NCBI RefSeq assembly: GCF_001021065.1
Contig: NZ_CP011546.1
Location: 1,798,001 to 1,862,000, forward strand
Reading direction: 5' to 3'
Length of the DNA: 64,000 nt
Source: Corynebacterium uterequi
GTDB lineage: Bacteria > Actinomycetota > Actinomycetes > Mycobacteriales > Mycobacteriaceae
Position numbers and translations under genes: made by a program. Position 1 is the stretch's first letter, and every line of letters starts with the position of its first letter. This document shows positions 36,180-45,536 of this stretch, piece by piece. Below the pieces are notes generated by a model, which ran no database searches, was not told the origin of the DNA, and saw only the letters and a program-made list of their open reading frames with translations.

Positions 36180-36802
36180 GGCCGGTACTCCACCACCGTG
36201 CCGGCGGCGAGGGAGGCTGAGACGTCCACGAGGCGCTGGTTGGCGGAGCCGGCGAAGGCGGGCGGGTTCGCCGGGTCCCGCTCCTCGGCGATGAATTGGC
36301 CGTCGACGAGCACATCCGTGTGATGCAGTAGCTCGGCGCGGGCACCCGGCAGGCCGGCGAGCACCTCGAAGCGATAACCGGTGTAGGTCCAGATCGTCTT
36401 GCCCGGGCACTCCCTTTTGATACGGCGCACCAGCGGCAGCAGTCCCGGCGCGGAGAGCATCGGCTCCCCGCCGAGCAGGCTCAGGCCCGCCACGTGGCGG
36501 GAGCCGAGGTCGTCGACGATGCGCTGCTCAAGCTCCGCAGTGAAGTTCACCCCGTAGCTGGCCTTCTGCGCGGCCTTGTTGTAGCAGCCGAGGCAGTTGA
36601 AGGGACAGTAGCTGACGTAGAGGGAGCAGCGCAGCCCCTCCCCGTCGAGGGCCTGGAACGGTTTGTAGTCGGCCACCCGAACCTCCGGGCGCTCGGCCCA
36701 GCTGGCAGAGCGGGCGTCGGCCCGGGCGATACGCTCGAGCCGCTTCGGCGGGGTATTCGGTGCCCTGAGAAGTTCCGCATTAGAGGTGCTTGACGCGCGC
36801 AT
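36176..36802 (-). CDS. nrdG: Anaerobic ribonucleotide reductase activating protein
   Basis: A 208-residue radical-SAM enzyme that generates the glycyl radical on NrdD. The CxxxCxxC motif is CPFNCLGC, near residue 70, binding the 4Fe-4S cluster. The later GGEPML segment binds SAM. It starts inside the last codons of nrdD (a 23-base overlap), giving a coupled pair, and overlaps the end of cmrA by four bases in the opposite direction. Length is typical for the family. Confidence 0.9.
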   Translation of the reverse strand: MRASSTSNAELLRAPNTPPKRLERIARADARSASWAERPEVRVADYKPFQALDGEGLRCSLYVSYCPFNCLGCYNKAAQKASYGVNFTAELEQRIVDDLGSRHVAGLSLLGGEPMLSAPGLLPLVRRIKRECPGKTIWTYTGYRFEVLAGLPGARAELLHHTDVLVDGQFIAEERDPANPPAFAGSANQRLVDVSASLAAGTVVEYRP

Positions 36803-38948
36803 TGATCTCGCTTTGTTTCCCGTGAACCACTGGCCGCTTCATGGGAGAGCCCAGATAGCCACAGAGGCGACGGGTTACCGAGGCCTTATTCTCGTCCCTA
36901 TTTCCGCAGCCAGGGCAGCAATAGCCTTCGCTGTCGCAGGTGAACTCTCCCTCGAATCCACACTCAAAGCAGGTATCCACCGGGGAATTGATGCCGAAGT
37001 AGCCGACGTAGTCATAGGCCTCATCCCACAGCGCCTCGAAAGCGCGTGGATTAACCGACAGATTCGGTGCCTCCACGTAGTACATGAACCCGCCCGGGGT
37101 CGCGGACATGTAGCGAGACTCGAAGCGGATCTTCGCCACCGGGTTGGTGGGTAGATAGCTGGCGTAATGGAAAGAGTTCTCGTAGTACTCACGGTCATTA
37201 ACGCCGGTCAAGGTACCGAAGTAGGCGCGATCGAGCTCCGCGAAACGGTCACACAGGGACTCCGAGGGAGTGGCGTAGAGAGACACGAAGGCATGGAACG
37301 ACGGCTGCGCGGCGTCGACGAGTTCCCCGAGTCGTTCGAGGATCCGGTGCGATAGTGCGACGGCCTCCGGGTCGTCGTGCCAACGCTCGTTGCCGGTGAG
37401 TGCGACCAGCGCGTTGTGCACCCCGATGTAGCCCAGGGAGATAGACGAGCGCTTCTCATTGTCACCCGTGTAGTAGTCGCGCACGCAGGTTTTTCCGGTC
37501 GGGTCGCCCATTCCGCCCTGGGTGTACATCAGGGGCGCATTGTCCAGGTCAGCGGAGAGGACCACCTCCTCGCGCAGCTTCAGCCCGCGCAGCGCCACGG
37601 CCACCGCGTCGTCCAGCCCGGCGAAGAAGTCCTCCACGCTGCCCCGGGCAGCAGTGGCGATCCGGGGAAGGTTGACCGAGACCACCCCCAGGTTGTTGCG
37701 CCCCACCAGCTCGTACTCCCCGCGGCTATTGCGCCAGGGGTGCAGGAAGGAGCGGCACCCCATGGGGGTAATCATCTGCCCGTCCTTGAGTTCCCGGATC
37801 CGCGGGGCGGACAGGAGGTCGGGGTAAATCCGACGCATGGAACAGGCCATGGCGCGCTTCTTAATGTCGTAATTCGGGTCGCCCTCGGCCAAGTTGATGC
37901 CCTCATCGACGATGTACAGGATCTTCGGGAAGATGGCGGTGTGCCCGCTCATGCCCTGTTCCCGCACGGCAAGGATGGCCTTTTGGATCTCCCGGGCGCA
38001 CCACGAGGTGCCGAGCCCCATCGAGATAGAGGTGAATGGGGTCTGCGCAGCGGAGGTCGTCAGGGTGTTGACCTGGTACTCGAACGCCTGCATGGCGTCG
38101 TAGATGTCTTTCGCCGTCTTGGTCTGGGCGAGTTCGTCGATACGCTCCGCGTCGTCGATCACCTCCGCGTACAGCGCGCGATTCTTCTCTAGAGACTTCT
38201 CGGCGAAGGGTTCCAGCAGCCGGTCTAATTCGTGGACCGAGATGCCGCCGTACTGCTCGCCAGAGATGGCGCCCAGCAGCTGAACAAGAACGGTGGCAGC
38301 CACCCCAATCGACTGCGGCGGGGTGATGACCGCATTTCCCAGAGAGAAACCGTGGCTCAGCAGGTACTCGAAGTCCGGCAGGGAGCAATTCGGCATGGCC
38401 GCGAAGGGGGAACGGTCCAGGTCGTGGACGTGAATGAGGCCCTCAACGTGGGCTCGGCGCACATCTGCCGGAAGCATGGCCAGTCCTTCGGCCTTGTGTA
38501 CCGCCCCGGCCAGCAGCTCTCGCTGGACGACGAAGGTGCGGGCGTCTTTGTTGCCGTTTTCGGCCATGACCTTGGCGTCGCGGCGGTTGACGCGCTCCAG
38601 GGCGGCGGCGACGTCGGCCGCCTCCGTTACGGCGCGGCGACGGCGCTTCGCGGCCTCTCGGTACGCCGCGGCGTGGTGCGGATCTAACACGGCGAGGACG
38701 GCGGCGTCGATCTGCGCGGTGGTCACCGGGCGTGACGGGTCGGTTGCTACGAGCGCGTCGAGCCGGTCGCAGACGGCGTTAACGAGCGCGTCGAGCCTCG
38801 CGGGCCGCAAGGCGCAGCCAGCGTGCCGGGTGGCGGCGTCGATCGCGGTGGCTACCGCGGAAGGTCGAAAGGCGCAGGTCCGGCCGTCGCGAGTGCGCAC
38901 CGTGAGGGTCCGCTGGCGGGTGGGTGAAGCCTGGGTAGCGAGGCGCAT
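36780..38948 (-). CDS. nrdD: Anaerobic (class III) ribonucleoside-triphosphate reductase
   Basis: A 722-residue glycyl-radical enzyme that reduces ribonucleotides to deoxyribonucleotides without oxygen. An ATP-cone regulatory domain covers about residues 17-110. Zinc-binding cysteines lie in CFECGF and CCPGCG near the C-terminus, and the glycyl radical motif is RRLCGYLGSP at about residue 698. Together with glpABC it suggests growth at low oxygen. The upstream region has two NrdR-like boxes, so the global NrdR repressor is expected to control it. Confidence 0.93.
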   Translation of the reverse strand: MRLATQASPTRQRTLTVRTRDGRTCAFRPSAVATAIDAATRHAGCALRPARLDALVNAVCDRLDALVATDPSRPVTTAQIDAAVLAVLDPHHAAAYREAAKRRRRAVTEAADVAAALERVNRRDAKVMAENGNKDARTFVVQRELLAGAVHKAEGLAMLPADVRRAHVEGLIHVHDLDRSPFAAMPNCSLPDFEYLLSHGFSLGNAVITPPQSIGVAATVLVQLLGAISGEQYGGISVHELDRLLEPFAEKSLEKNRALYAEVIDDAERIDELAQTKTAKDIYDAMQAFEYQVNTLTTSAAQTPFTSISMGLGTSWCAREIQKAILAVREQGMSGHTAIFPKILYIVDEGINLAEGDPNYDIKKRAMACSMRRIYPDLLSAPRIRELKDGQMITPMGCRSFLHPWRNSRGEYELVGRNNLGVVSVNLPRIATAARGSVEDFFAGLDDAVAVALRGLKLREEVVLSADLDNAPLMYTQGGMGDPTGKTCVRDYYTGDNEKRSSISLGYIGVHNALVALTGNERWHDDPEAVALSHRILERLGELVDAAQPSFHAFVSLYATPSESLCDRFAELDRAYFGTLTGVNDREYYENSFHYASYLPTNPVAKIRFESRYMSATPGGFMYYVEAPNLSVNPRAFEALWDEAYDYVGYFGINSPVDTCFECGFEGEFTCDSEGYCCPGCGNRDENKASVTRRLCGYLGSPMKRPVVHGKQSEINARVKHL

Positions 38949-39052
38949 GGGGACCAGTAATCCTTTTCTCGTAATTTCATCCGTGTAGTTAGGTCTGTGG
39001 TTGTCACCCTAACCCCAGTCGCTGACCTTCTGCTACCCGCCCACACAAGAAA

Positions 39053-39100
39053 ACCCAATATATCCACGGCTAGAAATATCTGGAACACTACATATAGTGC
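39053..39100. promoter_or_regulatory. Pair of NrdR boxes upstream of nrdDG
   Basis: Box 2, ACACTACATATAGTGC (39085-39100), closely follows the palindromic NrdR consensus. Box 1, ACCCAATATATCCACG (39053-39068), is a weaker match. Their centres are 32 bases apart, about three helical turns, the spacing typical of NrdR sites. They lie about 105-150 bases before nrdD. Confidence 0.75.
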
Positions 39101-39168
39101 CAACTTTCGACGGATCCGCACGAGCCGGGCCGATAAGCCCGTGAGGAGAATCACACTCCGCCGTCCAA

Positions 39169-39235
39169 CGGACCCCAGGCGGACCCCAGGGTGGTCGCCG
39201 GGCGGACGCCGGGTGGACGCCGGGTGGTCACCGGG
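39169..39235. repeat. Degenerate 11-bp tandem repeat upstream of orn
   Basis: Six consecutive units of 11 or 12 bases of the types CGGACCCCAGG, CGGACGCCGGG and TGGTCACCGGG. The block ends about 20 bases before the orn start. It could be a slippage-prone spacer or affect orn translation. Confidence 0.75.
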
Positions 39236-39256
39236 TGAAGGTTTAGAGTGGGGACC

Positions 39257-39898
39257 ATGAGCGACGACGCAACCCTGCCCGCTAAGTACGACCGCCTCGT
39301 GTGGATCGACCTCGAAATGACCGGCCTCGATCCCCAGCGCCACGTCATCGTCGAGATTGCCGCCCTAGTCACCGACGCCAACCTCACCATCCTCGGCGAG
39401 GGAGTGGACCTTGTCGTCCACGCCACCGACTCGGAGCTCGCTGAGATGGACGACTATGTGACCGCCATGCACACCGAGAACGGTCTGCTCGATCAGATCC
39501 GCTCCTCCACCGTCACGCTCGCCGAGGCGGAAGACGCAGTCCTCAGCCTCATCAACGAGCACTGCTCCCCCGAGCACCCCGCGCCCCTGGCCGGCAACTC
39601 CATCGCCACCGACCGCAGCTTCATCCGTGAGTACCTACCCCGGCTCGACGCCGCCTTGCACTACCGCATGGTCGACGTCTCCTCGGTCAAGGAACTATGC
39701 CGACGCTGGTACCCGCACACCTACTACCACCAGCCCGAGAAGGGAATGTCCCACCGGGCCCTGGCCGATATCGCCGAATCCGTCCGCGAGCTCGATTACT
39801 ACCGGCGCACCATCTTCACTCCGGCGCCGGGGCCGAAATCAGAAGAAGCCTTCGACGCCAAGCGCGCCGCCACCGAGGCCTACCAGGGGTTTTGTTAA
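39257..39898 (+). CDS. orn: Oligoribonuclease
   Basis: A 213-residue DEDDh 3'-5' exonuclease that degrades 2-5 nt RNAs to mononucleotides and is often essential. Motif I is [11 protein letters not shown], the second region has [13 protein letters not shown], and the last has [14 protein letters not shown] with the catalytic histidine and aspartate. I chose ATG 39257 (GTGGGG just before it) over a GTG three codons upstream. The gene precedes tRNA-His, as in mycobacteria. Confidence 0.93.
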   Translation: MSDDATLPAKYDRLVWIDLEMTGLDPQRHVIVEIAALVTDANLTILGEGVDLVVHATDSELAEMDDYVTAMHTENGLLDQIRSSTVTLAEAEDAVLSLINEHCSPEHPAPLAGNSIATDRSFIREYLPRLDAALHYRMVDVSSVKELCRRWYPHTYYHQPEKGMSHRALADIAESVRELDYYRRTIFTPAPGPKSEEAFDAKRAATEAYQGFC

Positions 39899-39945
39899 AA
39901 CAGACACGTGCATTAACATGTAGGGCGCCGCTCAAGGCGGCAATG

Positions 39946-40018
39946 GTGGCTGTAGTTCAGCTGGTAGAGCACCAGGTTGTGATCCTGGGTGTCGCGGGTT
40001 CGATCCCCGTCAGCCACC
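39946..40018 (+). tRNA. tRNA-His (anticodon GTG)
   Basis: Acceptor GTGGCTG pairs with CAGCCAC, with an extra G before position 1 opposite C73, as needed for histidyl-tRNA. The anticodon loop TTGTGAT has anticodon GTG. The D arm and T arm (GCGGG-TTCGATC-CCCGT) are regular. It sits between orn and the defence island and may be the island's insertion site. Confidence 0.95.
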
Positions 40019-40028
40019 CCGAAGATAC

Positions 40029-40072
40029 CGATGCCGGTGCGTGGAAGTTAGCGCTTCTACGCACCGGCATCG
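40029..40072 (+). terminator. Long hairpin after tRNA-His
   Basis: CGATGCCGGTGCGT (40029-40042) pairs perfectly with ACGCACCGGCATCG (40059-40072), with GGAAG and CTTCT extending the stem inside. No T-run follows, so termination strength is uncertain; it may be the end of the orn/tRNA transcript. Confidence 0.55.
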
Positions 40073-40212
40073 CTGGTAGTTAGGGCTGTTGCTTGTGAGG
40101 TTGCGGTTTTGAGGCGGCGCTTTCCCTAGACGGTGAGCCTCCTTGTCAGTACGGGTGGATTGCCTGCCTGAAGGTGTGAGCCGCCTGTACGCGTGGGCTG
40201 CTTGTCTGAAGA

Positions 40213-41096
40213 TTGAACATTCCGGCGCTTCGCACGGTATTCTGTGGCAGTTCATTCTCCCAGGCGCTTAATGACAACGCGTGCTTTAAAGTGGTCTGGC
40301 AGCTCCTCAACGCGCTACGCGCCCACGACGACCGCTTCAACGCCAAAATCAACTCCCTCGCGCTCAACGAAGGCGATGTCGCCGAACTAGCCATCGAGAT
40401 TGACCACGTAGCACCACCGGCCACAACCATCGAAAACAAACTCACCGAGGCTGACCAGAAGAATCCCGCCGCTGAGGATGATCCCTCCGAACTCGTCCAG
40501 CAACTAGCGCTTTACTCCCAGGACCAGTGGCAGGAAGCGCTCTACACCCGCCTTGTCGACAAAGTCGGCACCCGCACCTACTGGGAAGACTGGGCCGACG
40601 ACGCGATCTCGATGCTCTCCCAGCATCTGATTACCGCCCCGGTGTTTAACGCCCTATTCGACAACTACGACTTCATCGCCCACAACCCCGTAGCCCAAGT
40701 CATGGACACGATGGTAACGGCCCTACACCGCACCCACATTGACTCTGAGACCGACCAGCTGGAGAAGTTCTACGAGTCCGTGCGCGTGCGCGCTAGCGAA
40801 GTCACATCCGCCTCGGGTAAGCTGCACGTCATTAAAGAGCTCTATGAACGCTTCTTCCGCAAGGCTTCAAGAAGCAGGCCGAAGCCCTGGGCATTGTCTA
40901 CACCCCGGTGGAGATCGTGGACTTCATCCTGCGTGCCGCGGATGAAGCGTCGCGTATTCACTTCGGCAAGGGGCTTACGGATGAAGGCGTGTGCATCCTC
41001 GACCCGTTCGCTGGTACCTCCACGTTTAGCGTCCCGCTCCTGTAATCCGGGCTGATTAAACCTGAGGACCTGGCGCGTAAGCACGCCGACGGGCTG
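40213..41096 (+). pseudogene. Type ISP restriction-modification enzyme, internal fragment
   Basis: An in-frame stretch covers the helicase-to-methylase connector (VVWQLLNALRAHDDRFNAKI, then LALYSQDQWQEALYTRLVDK), followed by a frameshift near 40862 and a methyltransferase start: QAEALGIVYTPVEIVDFIL and then ILDPFAGTSTFSVPLL, the amino-methyltransferase motif I region. A TAA replaces what should be CAA just after. The nuclease, ATPase and target-recognition ends are missing. Type ISP enzymes are single-chain restriction, helicase and methylase proteins. The fragment is 5' truncated by the junction near 40260 and ends 48 bases before the CRISPR array. Confidence 0.7.
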
Positions 41097-41143
41097 TTGC
41101 TGTGGAGACGCTTAGGATAGCAGAACGATGCCTCAGCTATCTG

Positions 41144-44017
41144 GGCCCTTCCCCGCTTACGCGGGAAAACGCCGCCCGGGCCCCGTCTTTCCAGCGCGTG
41201 AGGGGCTCATCCCCGCTTACGCGGGAAAACCATGGTGGGGCCTTATCGTCTCGGCTCATCCCCGCTTACGCGGGGAAAACGAGGCTGCTGAGGGGTGGGG
41301 CGGTCAGTCATGAGGCTCATCCCCGCTTACGCGGAGAAAACGGTCATCACCCCGTATTCGCCGTAGCCGGATGGGGCTCATCCCCGCTTACGCGGGAAAA
41401 CATCTTGCTCACATTTAGTGCTAACCGGTTTGCGGGCTCATCCCCGCTTACGCGGGGAAAACACGTTGGGTCGCGGTGATGATTCTTCGGAGTTCGGCTC
41501 ATCCCCGCTTACGCGGGGAAAACACACCCCGCATATTTCTTGACCTGCCCGGCGCAGGCTCATCCCCGCTTACGCGGGGAAAACCGTGGCTCGGCACCTT
41601 CACCGACGGCGAGGAGGGGCTCATCCCCGCTTACGCGGGGAAAACTTGGTGGGGGTGGGGGTGGGGCTGCTTGGTCGGGGCTCATCCCCGCGTACGCGGG
41701 GAAAACCACCCACGATCACCATACGCCGCTCCCCCCACCGGCTCATCCCCGCTTACGCGGGAAAACCGGGACGCGTTCACCGACGGGATCAACCCCGTGG
41801 GCTCATCCTCGCTTACGCGGGGAAAACGGCGCTCCTTGAGTCCGAACGGGTTAGCGAATGGGCTCATCCCCGCTTACGCGGGAAAACGCCCATCGGAATC
41901 TCCGGGTTCAGGCGACGGCCGGCTCATCCCCGCTTACGCGGGGAAAACGCCTAGCACGGCGTGCGCGTCGGCGGGGAGGTCGGCTCATCCCCGCTTACGC
42001 GGGGAAAACGTAGACGCCGACTGCTTCGGCGAGGGCGAGGAGGGCTCATCCCCGCTTACGCGGGGAAAACATGGCGATGCGGTTCGACTCACGGGCGATG
42101 GCGGGCTCATCCCCGCTTACGCGGGGAAAACTTTTGCGCTAGGTAAGGGGGTTTATTGTTTTAGGGCTCATCCCCGCTTACGCGGGGAAAACCTCGGCGG
42201 TGGCGCAGAAGATAGTTCGTCATCGGGCTCATCCCCGCTTACGCGGGGAAAACCCACGACTACGGCGGCAGATGTCCCCAGCAAAAGGCTCATCCCCGCT
42301 TACGCGGGGAAAACGCCAGCATCTCGCCGACGTGGTCACCGGGGTGGGGCTCATCCCCGCTTACGCGGGAAAACCACACCACCTAAGCCAGCTTTACCTC
42401 TACCTGGGGCTCATCCCCGCTTACGCGGGGAAAACGTCTAGCCGGGGCGAAACATTAGTGGCCGTGGAGGCTCATCCCCGCTTACGCGGGGAAAACCACC
42501 AGCCACTCACGCACCGTTGGGGCTGCTTGGGCTCATCCCCGCTTACGCGGGAAAACTCTATTTGGGGGTTTATTTTGGCGGCCAAATAGGGCTCATCCCC
42601 GCTTACGCGGGGAAAACTTCGGTGCTGGCCCCTATTCTAGCGGGGTGGGGGGCTCATCCCCGCTTACGCGGGGAAAACGCGAGCTGGTTGGTGAGGGTGA
42701 CGATAGGGAACGGCTCATCCCCGCTTACGCGGGGAAAACGCGAGCTGGTTGGTGAGGGTGACGATAGGGAACGGCTCATCCCCGCTTACGCGGGGAAAAC
42801 TTGAGAAACGCTAGACGCGCCGCTTTGACGCGGGGCTCATCCCCGCTTACGCGGGGAAAACTTGAGAAACGCTAGACGCGCCGCTTTGACGCGGGGCTCA
42901 TCCCCGCTTACGCGGGGAAAACTCGATCTGTCTAAAACATGCACCATTTGGGGCAGGCTCATCCCCGCTTACGCGGGGAAAACGTCCTCGAGGATGGTTC
43001 CCCAGTCGATGATCTCGGCTCATCCCCGCTTACGCGGGAAAACACCGAGAGACATACCGCCGAGGCAGACTACAGCGGCTCATCCCCGCTTACGCGGGGA
43101 AAACTGGCGTCGGCGATGGTGTGCAAGTGCATGGTGGGGCTCATCCCCGCTTACGCGGGGAAAACGCTCACTACCGATACGCTCAATCTCCCGACGGAGG
43201 CTCCTCCCCGCTTACGCGGGGAAAACCAAGGTTAATCTAACCGAATCAGATACTTCGGGGGCTCATCCCCGCTTACGCGGGGAAAACTGAGTGCGAGAGG
43301 TCCGCCCGCGCGGGTGGGGAGGCTCATCCCCGCTTACGCGGGAAAACCGTTGGGACGGAATGAGCAGCGCCTCAGACCCGGGCTCATCCCCGCTTACGCG
43401 GGGAAAACTGAGTGCGAGAGGTCCGCCCGCGCGGGTGGGGAGGCTCATCCCCGCTTACGCGGGAAAACCGTTGGGACGGAATGAGCAGCGCCTCAGACCC
43501 GGGCTCATCCCCGCTTACGCGGGGAAAACGCGCTACTGAGTAGCGACCGGCACGAACGGTTAGGCTCATCCCCGCTTACGCGGGGAAAACTCGATGGGGA
43601 GGCCGCACCATGCGCAGGTGAGGGGCTCATCCCCGCTTACGCGGGGAAAACTGCACCGATGGCCGCTCATCGACCTCCGCGTCCGGCTCATCCCCGCTTA
43701 CGCGGGGAAAACATCGGCGGGATGCTGCTGGTCAACCTCATGGTGGGCTCATCCCCGCTTACGCGGGGAAAACCACGGCGCGGGCAGGGGGTGGGTGATG
43801 ACATGGGGCTCATCCCCGCTTACGCGGGGAAAACTCGATCTGTCTAAAACATGCACCATTTGGGGCAGGCTCATCCCCGCTTACGCGGGGAAAACGTCCT
43901 CGAGGATGGTTCCCCAGTCGATGATCTCGGCTCATCCCCGCTTACGCGGGGAAAACCACATCGGTGAGGTCGACGTCGATGCGGTTGCGGGCTCATCCCC
44001 GCTTACGCGGGGAAAAC
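41144..44017 (-). CRISPR. Type I-E CRISPR array, leader-distal segment (48 repeats)
   Basis: The 28-base repeat reads GGCTCATCCCCGC, TTAC, GCGGGGAAAAC on the plus strand, so its transcript should start GTTTTCCCCGC with a CCCCGC/GCGGGG stem and a 4-base loop. I count 48 repeats here with 33-base spacers except one of 22 (41231-41252). Ten repeats (such as 41204, 41375, 41740, 42530) lack one G (27 bases). Single-base variants occur at 41314 (GGAG), 41679 (GCGTAC), 41800 (CCTC) and 43199 (CTCCTCC), and the first repeat (41144) is degenerate, as expected at the trailer end. The segment ends at the IS. Confidence 0.97.
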
Positions 44018-44018
44018 T
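44011..44018. repeat. Target-site duplication, left copy
   Basis: GGAAAACT, identical to 45497-45504. It consists of the last seven bases of a CRISPR repeat and the first base of the next spacer, and it flanks the IS exactly. Confidence 0.95.
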
Positions 44019-45496
44019 GGCTCTTCGCGTTTGAGTGTGGGTGAGTGTCTCATCCCGGGGTGGGTGTCGTGCACACAATAAGGGCCGAGGCCCTAGCAGG
44101 ATAGGGGATACCACTCACCAATCCTGAAACGAAGGCCTCGACCCATGTCCGATCCTACAACCAACCCCCAGCAGGCCATCAACCTCGACCCCGCCGGTTA
44201 CTGTAAGCGATGCGACGACCTCGTCGGACTAGACGGGGTGCACGTCCTTAGCGTCCACGACCGCGACGAGTACCGGGAAATCACGGTCGAATCCGATCCC
44301 ACACCACGGGCGTGCCCCGACTGTCACGGCCCAGGCGCCGCCCATGGGCGGGTACCCGTAACGCTGGTAGACATTCCCTCTTTCGGTAGGCCGGTGAGGA
44401 TCTGCTGGCTCAAGCGCCGGTATACCTGCCCCGCACCCGGCTGTGCACGCACGACCTTCGTCGAGCACAATCCCACGGTTGCGCTGCCACGCCAGCGCAT
44501 AACGGTGCGCGTGGTCGCCTGGGCGTTAGAACAACTACGCCGGGAGCACGCCACCATTAATTCCCTTGCCCGGCAGTTATCAACTGCCTGGTCCACCGTA
44601 TGGAAGCCGGTCAAGGCTGCTCTTGAGGCCTTAGCTGCTGACCCCACACGCTTCGACGGGGTCAGCGCACTAGGAGTAGATGAGCACATCTGGCACCACA
44701 CATGCCGCAGCAAACGCGGCCCGAAGGAATTTACGGGGATGGTGGATCTTAGCCGCGATGACCACGGCAAGGTCAAAGCTAGGCTTCTTGACCTGGTCCC
44801 AGGACGCTCAGCCAGCGTGCTCGCTGGCTGGCTACGGCAACGAGGGGAGGGTTTTCGTTCCCGGGTGGATATCGCCGCGTTGGATCCGTTCGCCGGGTAC
44901 AAGCGAGCCATTGATGACACCCTCGACGACGCCACCGCCGTGTTGGATGCTTTCCATGTCGTCAAGCTGGCGGTCACTGCTGTCGATGATGTCCGACGCA
45001 GGTTGTGGCAACATATCACCGGCCATCGCGGCAGAAGCGGAGATCCGTTGTACGGCATTCGTACCATTGTGCGTTGTGATCCTCGTCGGCTCACTGAGCG
45101 TCAGTGGCAACGCTTTGATGCGGCTATCGCCGCCGATCCGCGTCACGAGGAGTTGTTTATTGCCTGGCAGGCGGCGCATGCCCTGCGGGCGGCGTATCAC
45201 GAACCGGATATGGCTGCAGGCCGGCGGGCGGCGTGTGAAGCGTTGCGGAGTCTGCCGTCATGTCCGATACCGGAGATGGCCCGGTTAGGCAGAACGTTGC
45301 GTAGGTGGAAGGATGCCTTTTTGGCGTACTGGGACACCGCGCGCAGTAACAATGGTGGCACGGAAGCGATCAATGGGCTGATCGAGCTTCATCGCCGCCT
45401 GGCAAGAGGGTTTCGCAACCGTGACAACTACCGTCTACGGATGCTGTTGATCGCCGGGGGGCTACGCCTGTGACCCACACTCAAACACGAAGAGCC
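44019..45496 (+). mobile_element. ISL3-family insertion sequence inside the CRISPR array
   Basis: 1478 bases with terminal inverted repeats of about 24 bases: left end GGCTCTTCGCGTTTGAGTGT, right end the complement of GGCTCTTCGTGTTTGAGTGT, differing in one base. It is flanked by the 8-base duplication GGAAAACT, as is usual for ISL3 elements. Resembles corynebacterial IS31831/IS1207-like elements in family. One transposase gene is carried. Removing the element and one duplication restores a standard 33-base spacer. Confidence 0.95.
44145..45473 (+). CDS. ISL3-family transposase
   Basis: A 442-residue DDE transposase. An N-terminal zinc-finger-like segment (YCKRCDD...CPDCHG, then CPAPGCARTTF) is followed by a helix-turn-helix (INSLARQLSTAWSTVWK) and the catalytic domain: LGVDEHIW, ALDPFAG, VLDAFHVVK, and the last region NGGTEAINGLIELHRRLARG with the glutamate. 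The gene is full length and open, so the element may still be active. Its direction is opposite to array transcription. Confidence 0.95.
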   Translation: MSDPTTNPQQAINLDPAGYCKRCDDLVGLDGVHVLSVHDRDEYREITVESDPTPRACPDCHGPGAAHGRVPVTLVDIPSFGRPVRICWLKRRYTCPAPGCARTTFVEHNPTVALPRQRITVRVVAWALEQLRREHATINSLARQLSTAWSTVWKPVKAALEALAADPTRFDGVSALGVDEHIWHHTCRSKRGPKEFTGMVDLSRDDHGKVKARLLDLVPGRSASVLAGWLRQRGEGFRSRVDIAALDPFAGYKRAIDDTLDDATAVLDAFHVVKLAVTAVDDVRRRLWQHITGHRGRSGDPLYGIRTIVRCDPRRLTERQWQRFDAAIAADPRHEELFIAWQAAHALRAAYHEPDMAAGRRAACEALRSLPSCPIPEMARLGRTLRRWKDAFLAYWDTARSNNGGTEAINGLIELHRRLARGFRNRDNYRLRMLLIAGGLRL

Positions 45497-45504
45497 GGAA
45501 AACT
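45497..45504. repeat. Target-site duplication, right copy
   Basis: GGAAAACT, identical to 44011-44018. The base at 45504 begins the interrupted spacer, which continues to 45536. Confidence 0.95.
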
Positions 45505-45536
45505 GGATCCAGCCCCAGACGGTGGTGGCGGCGTTC

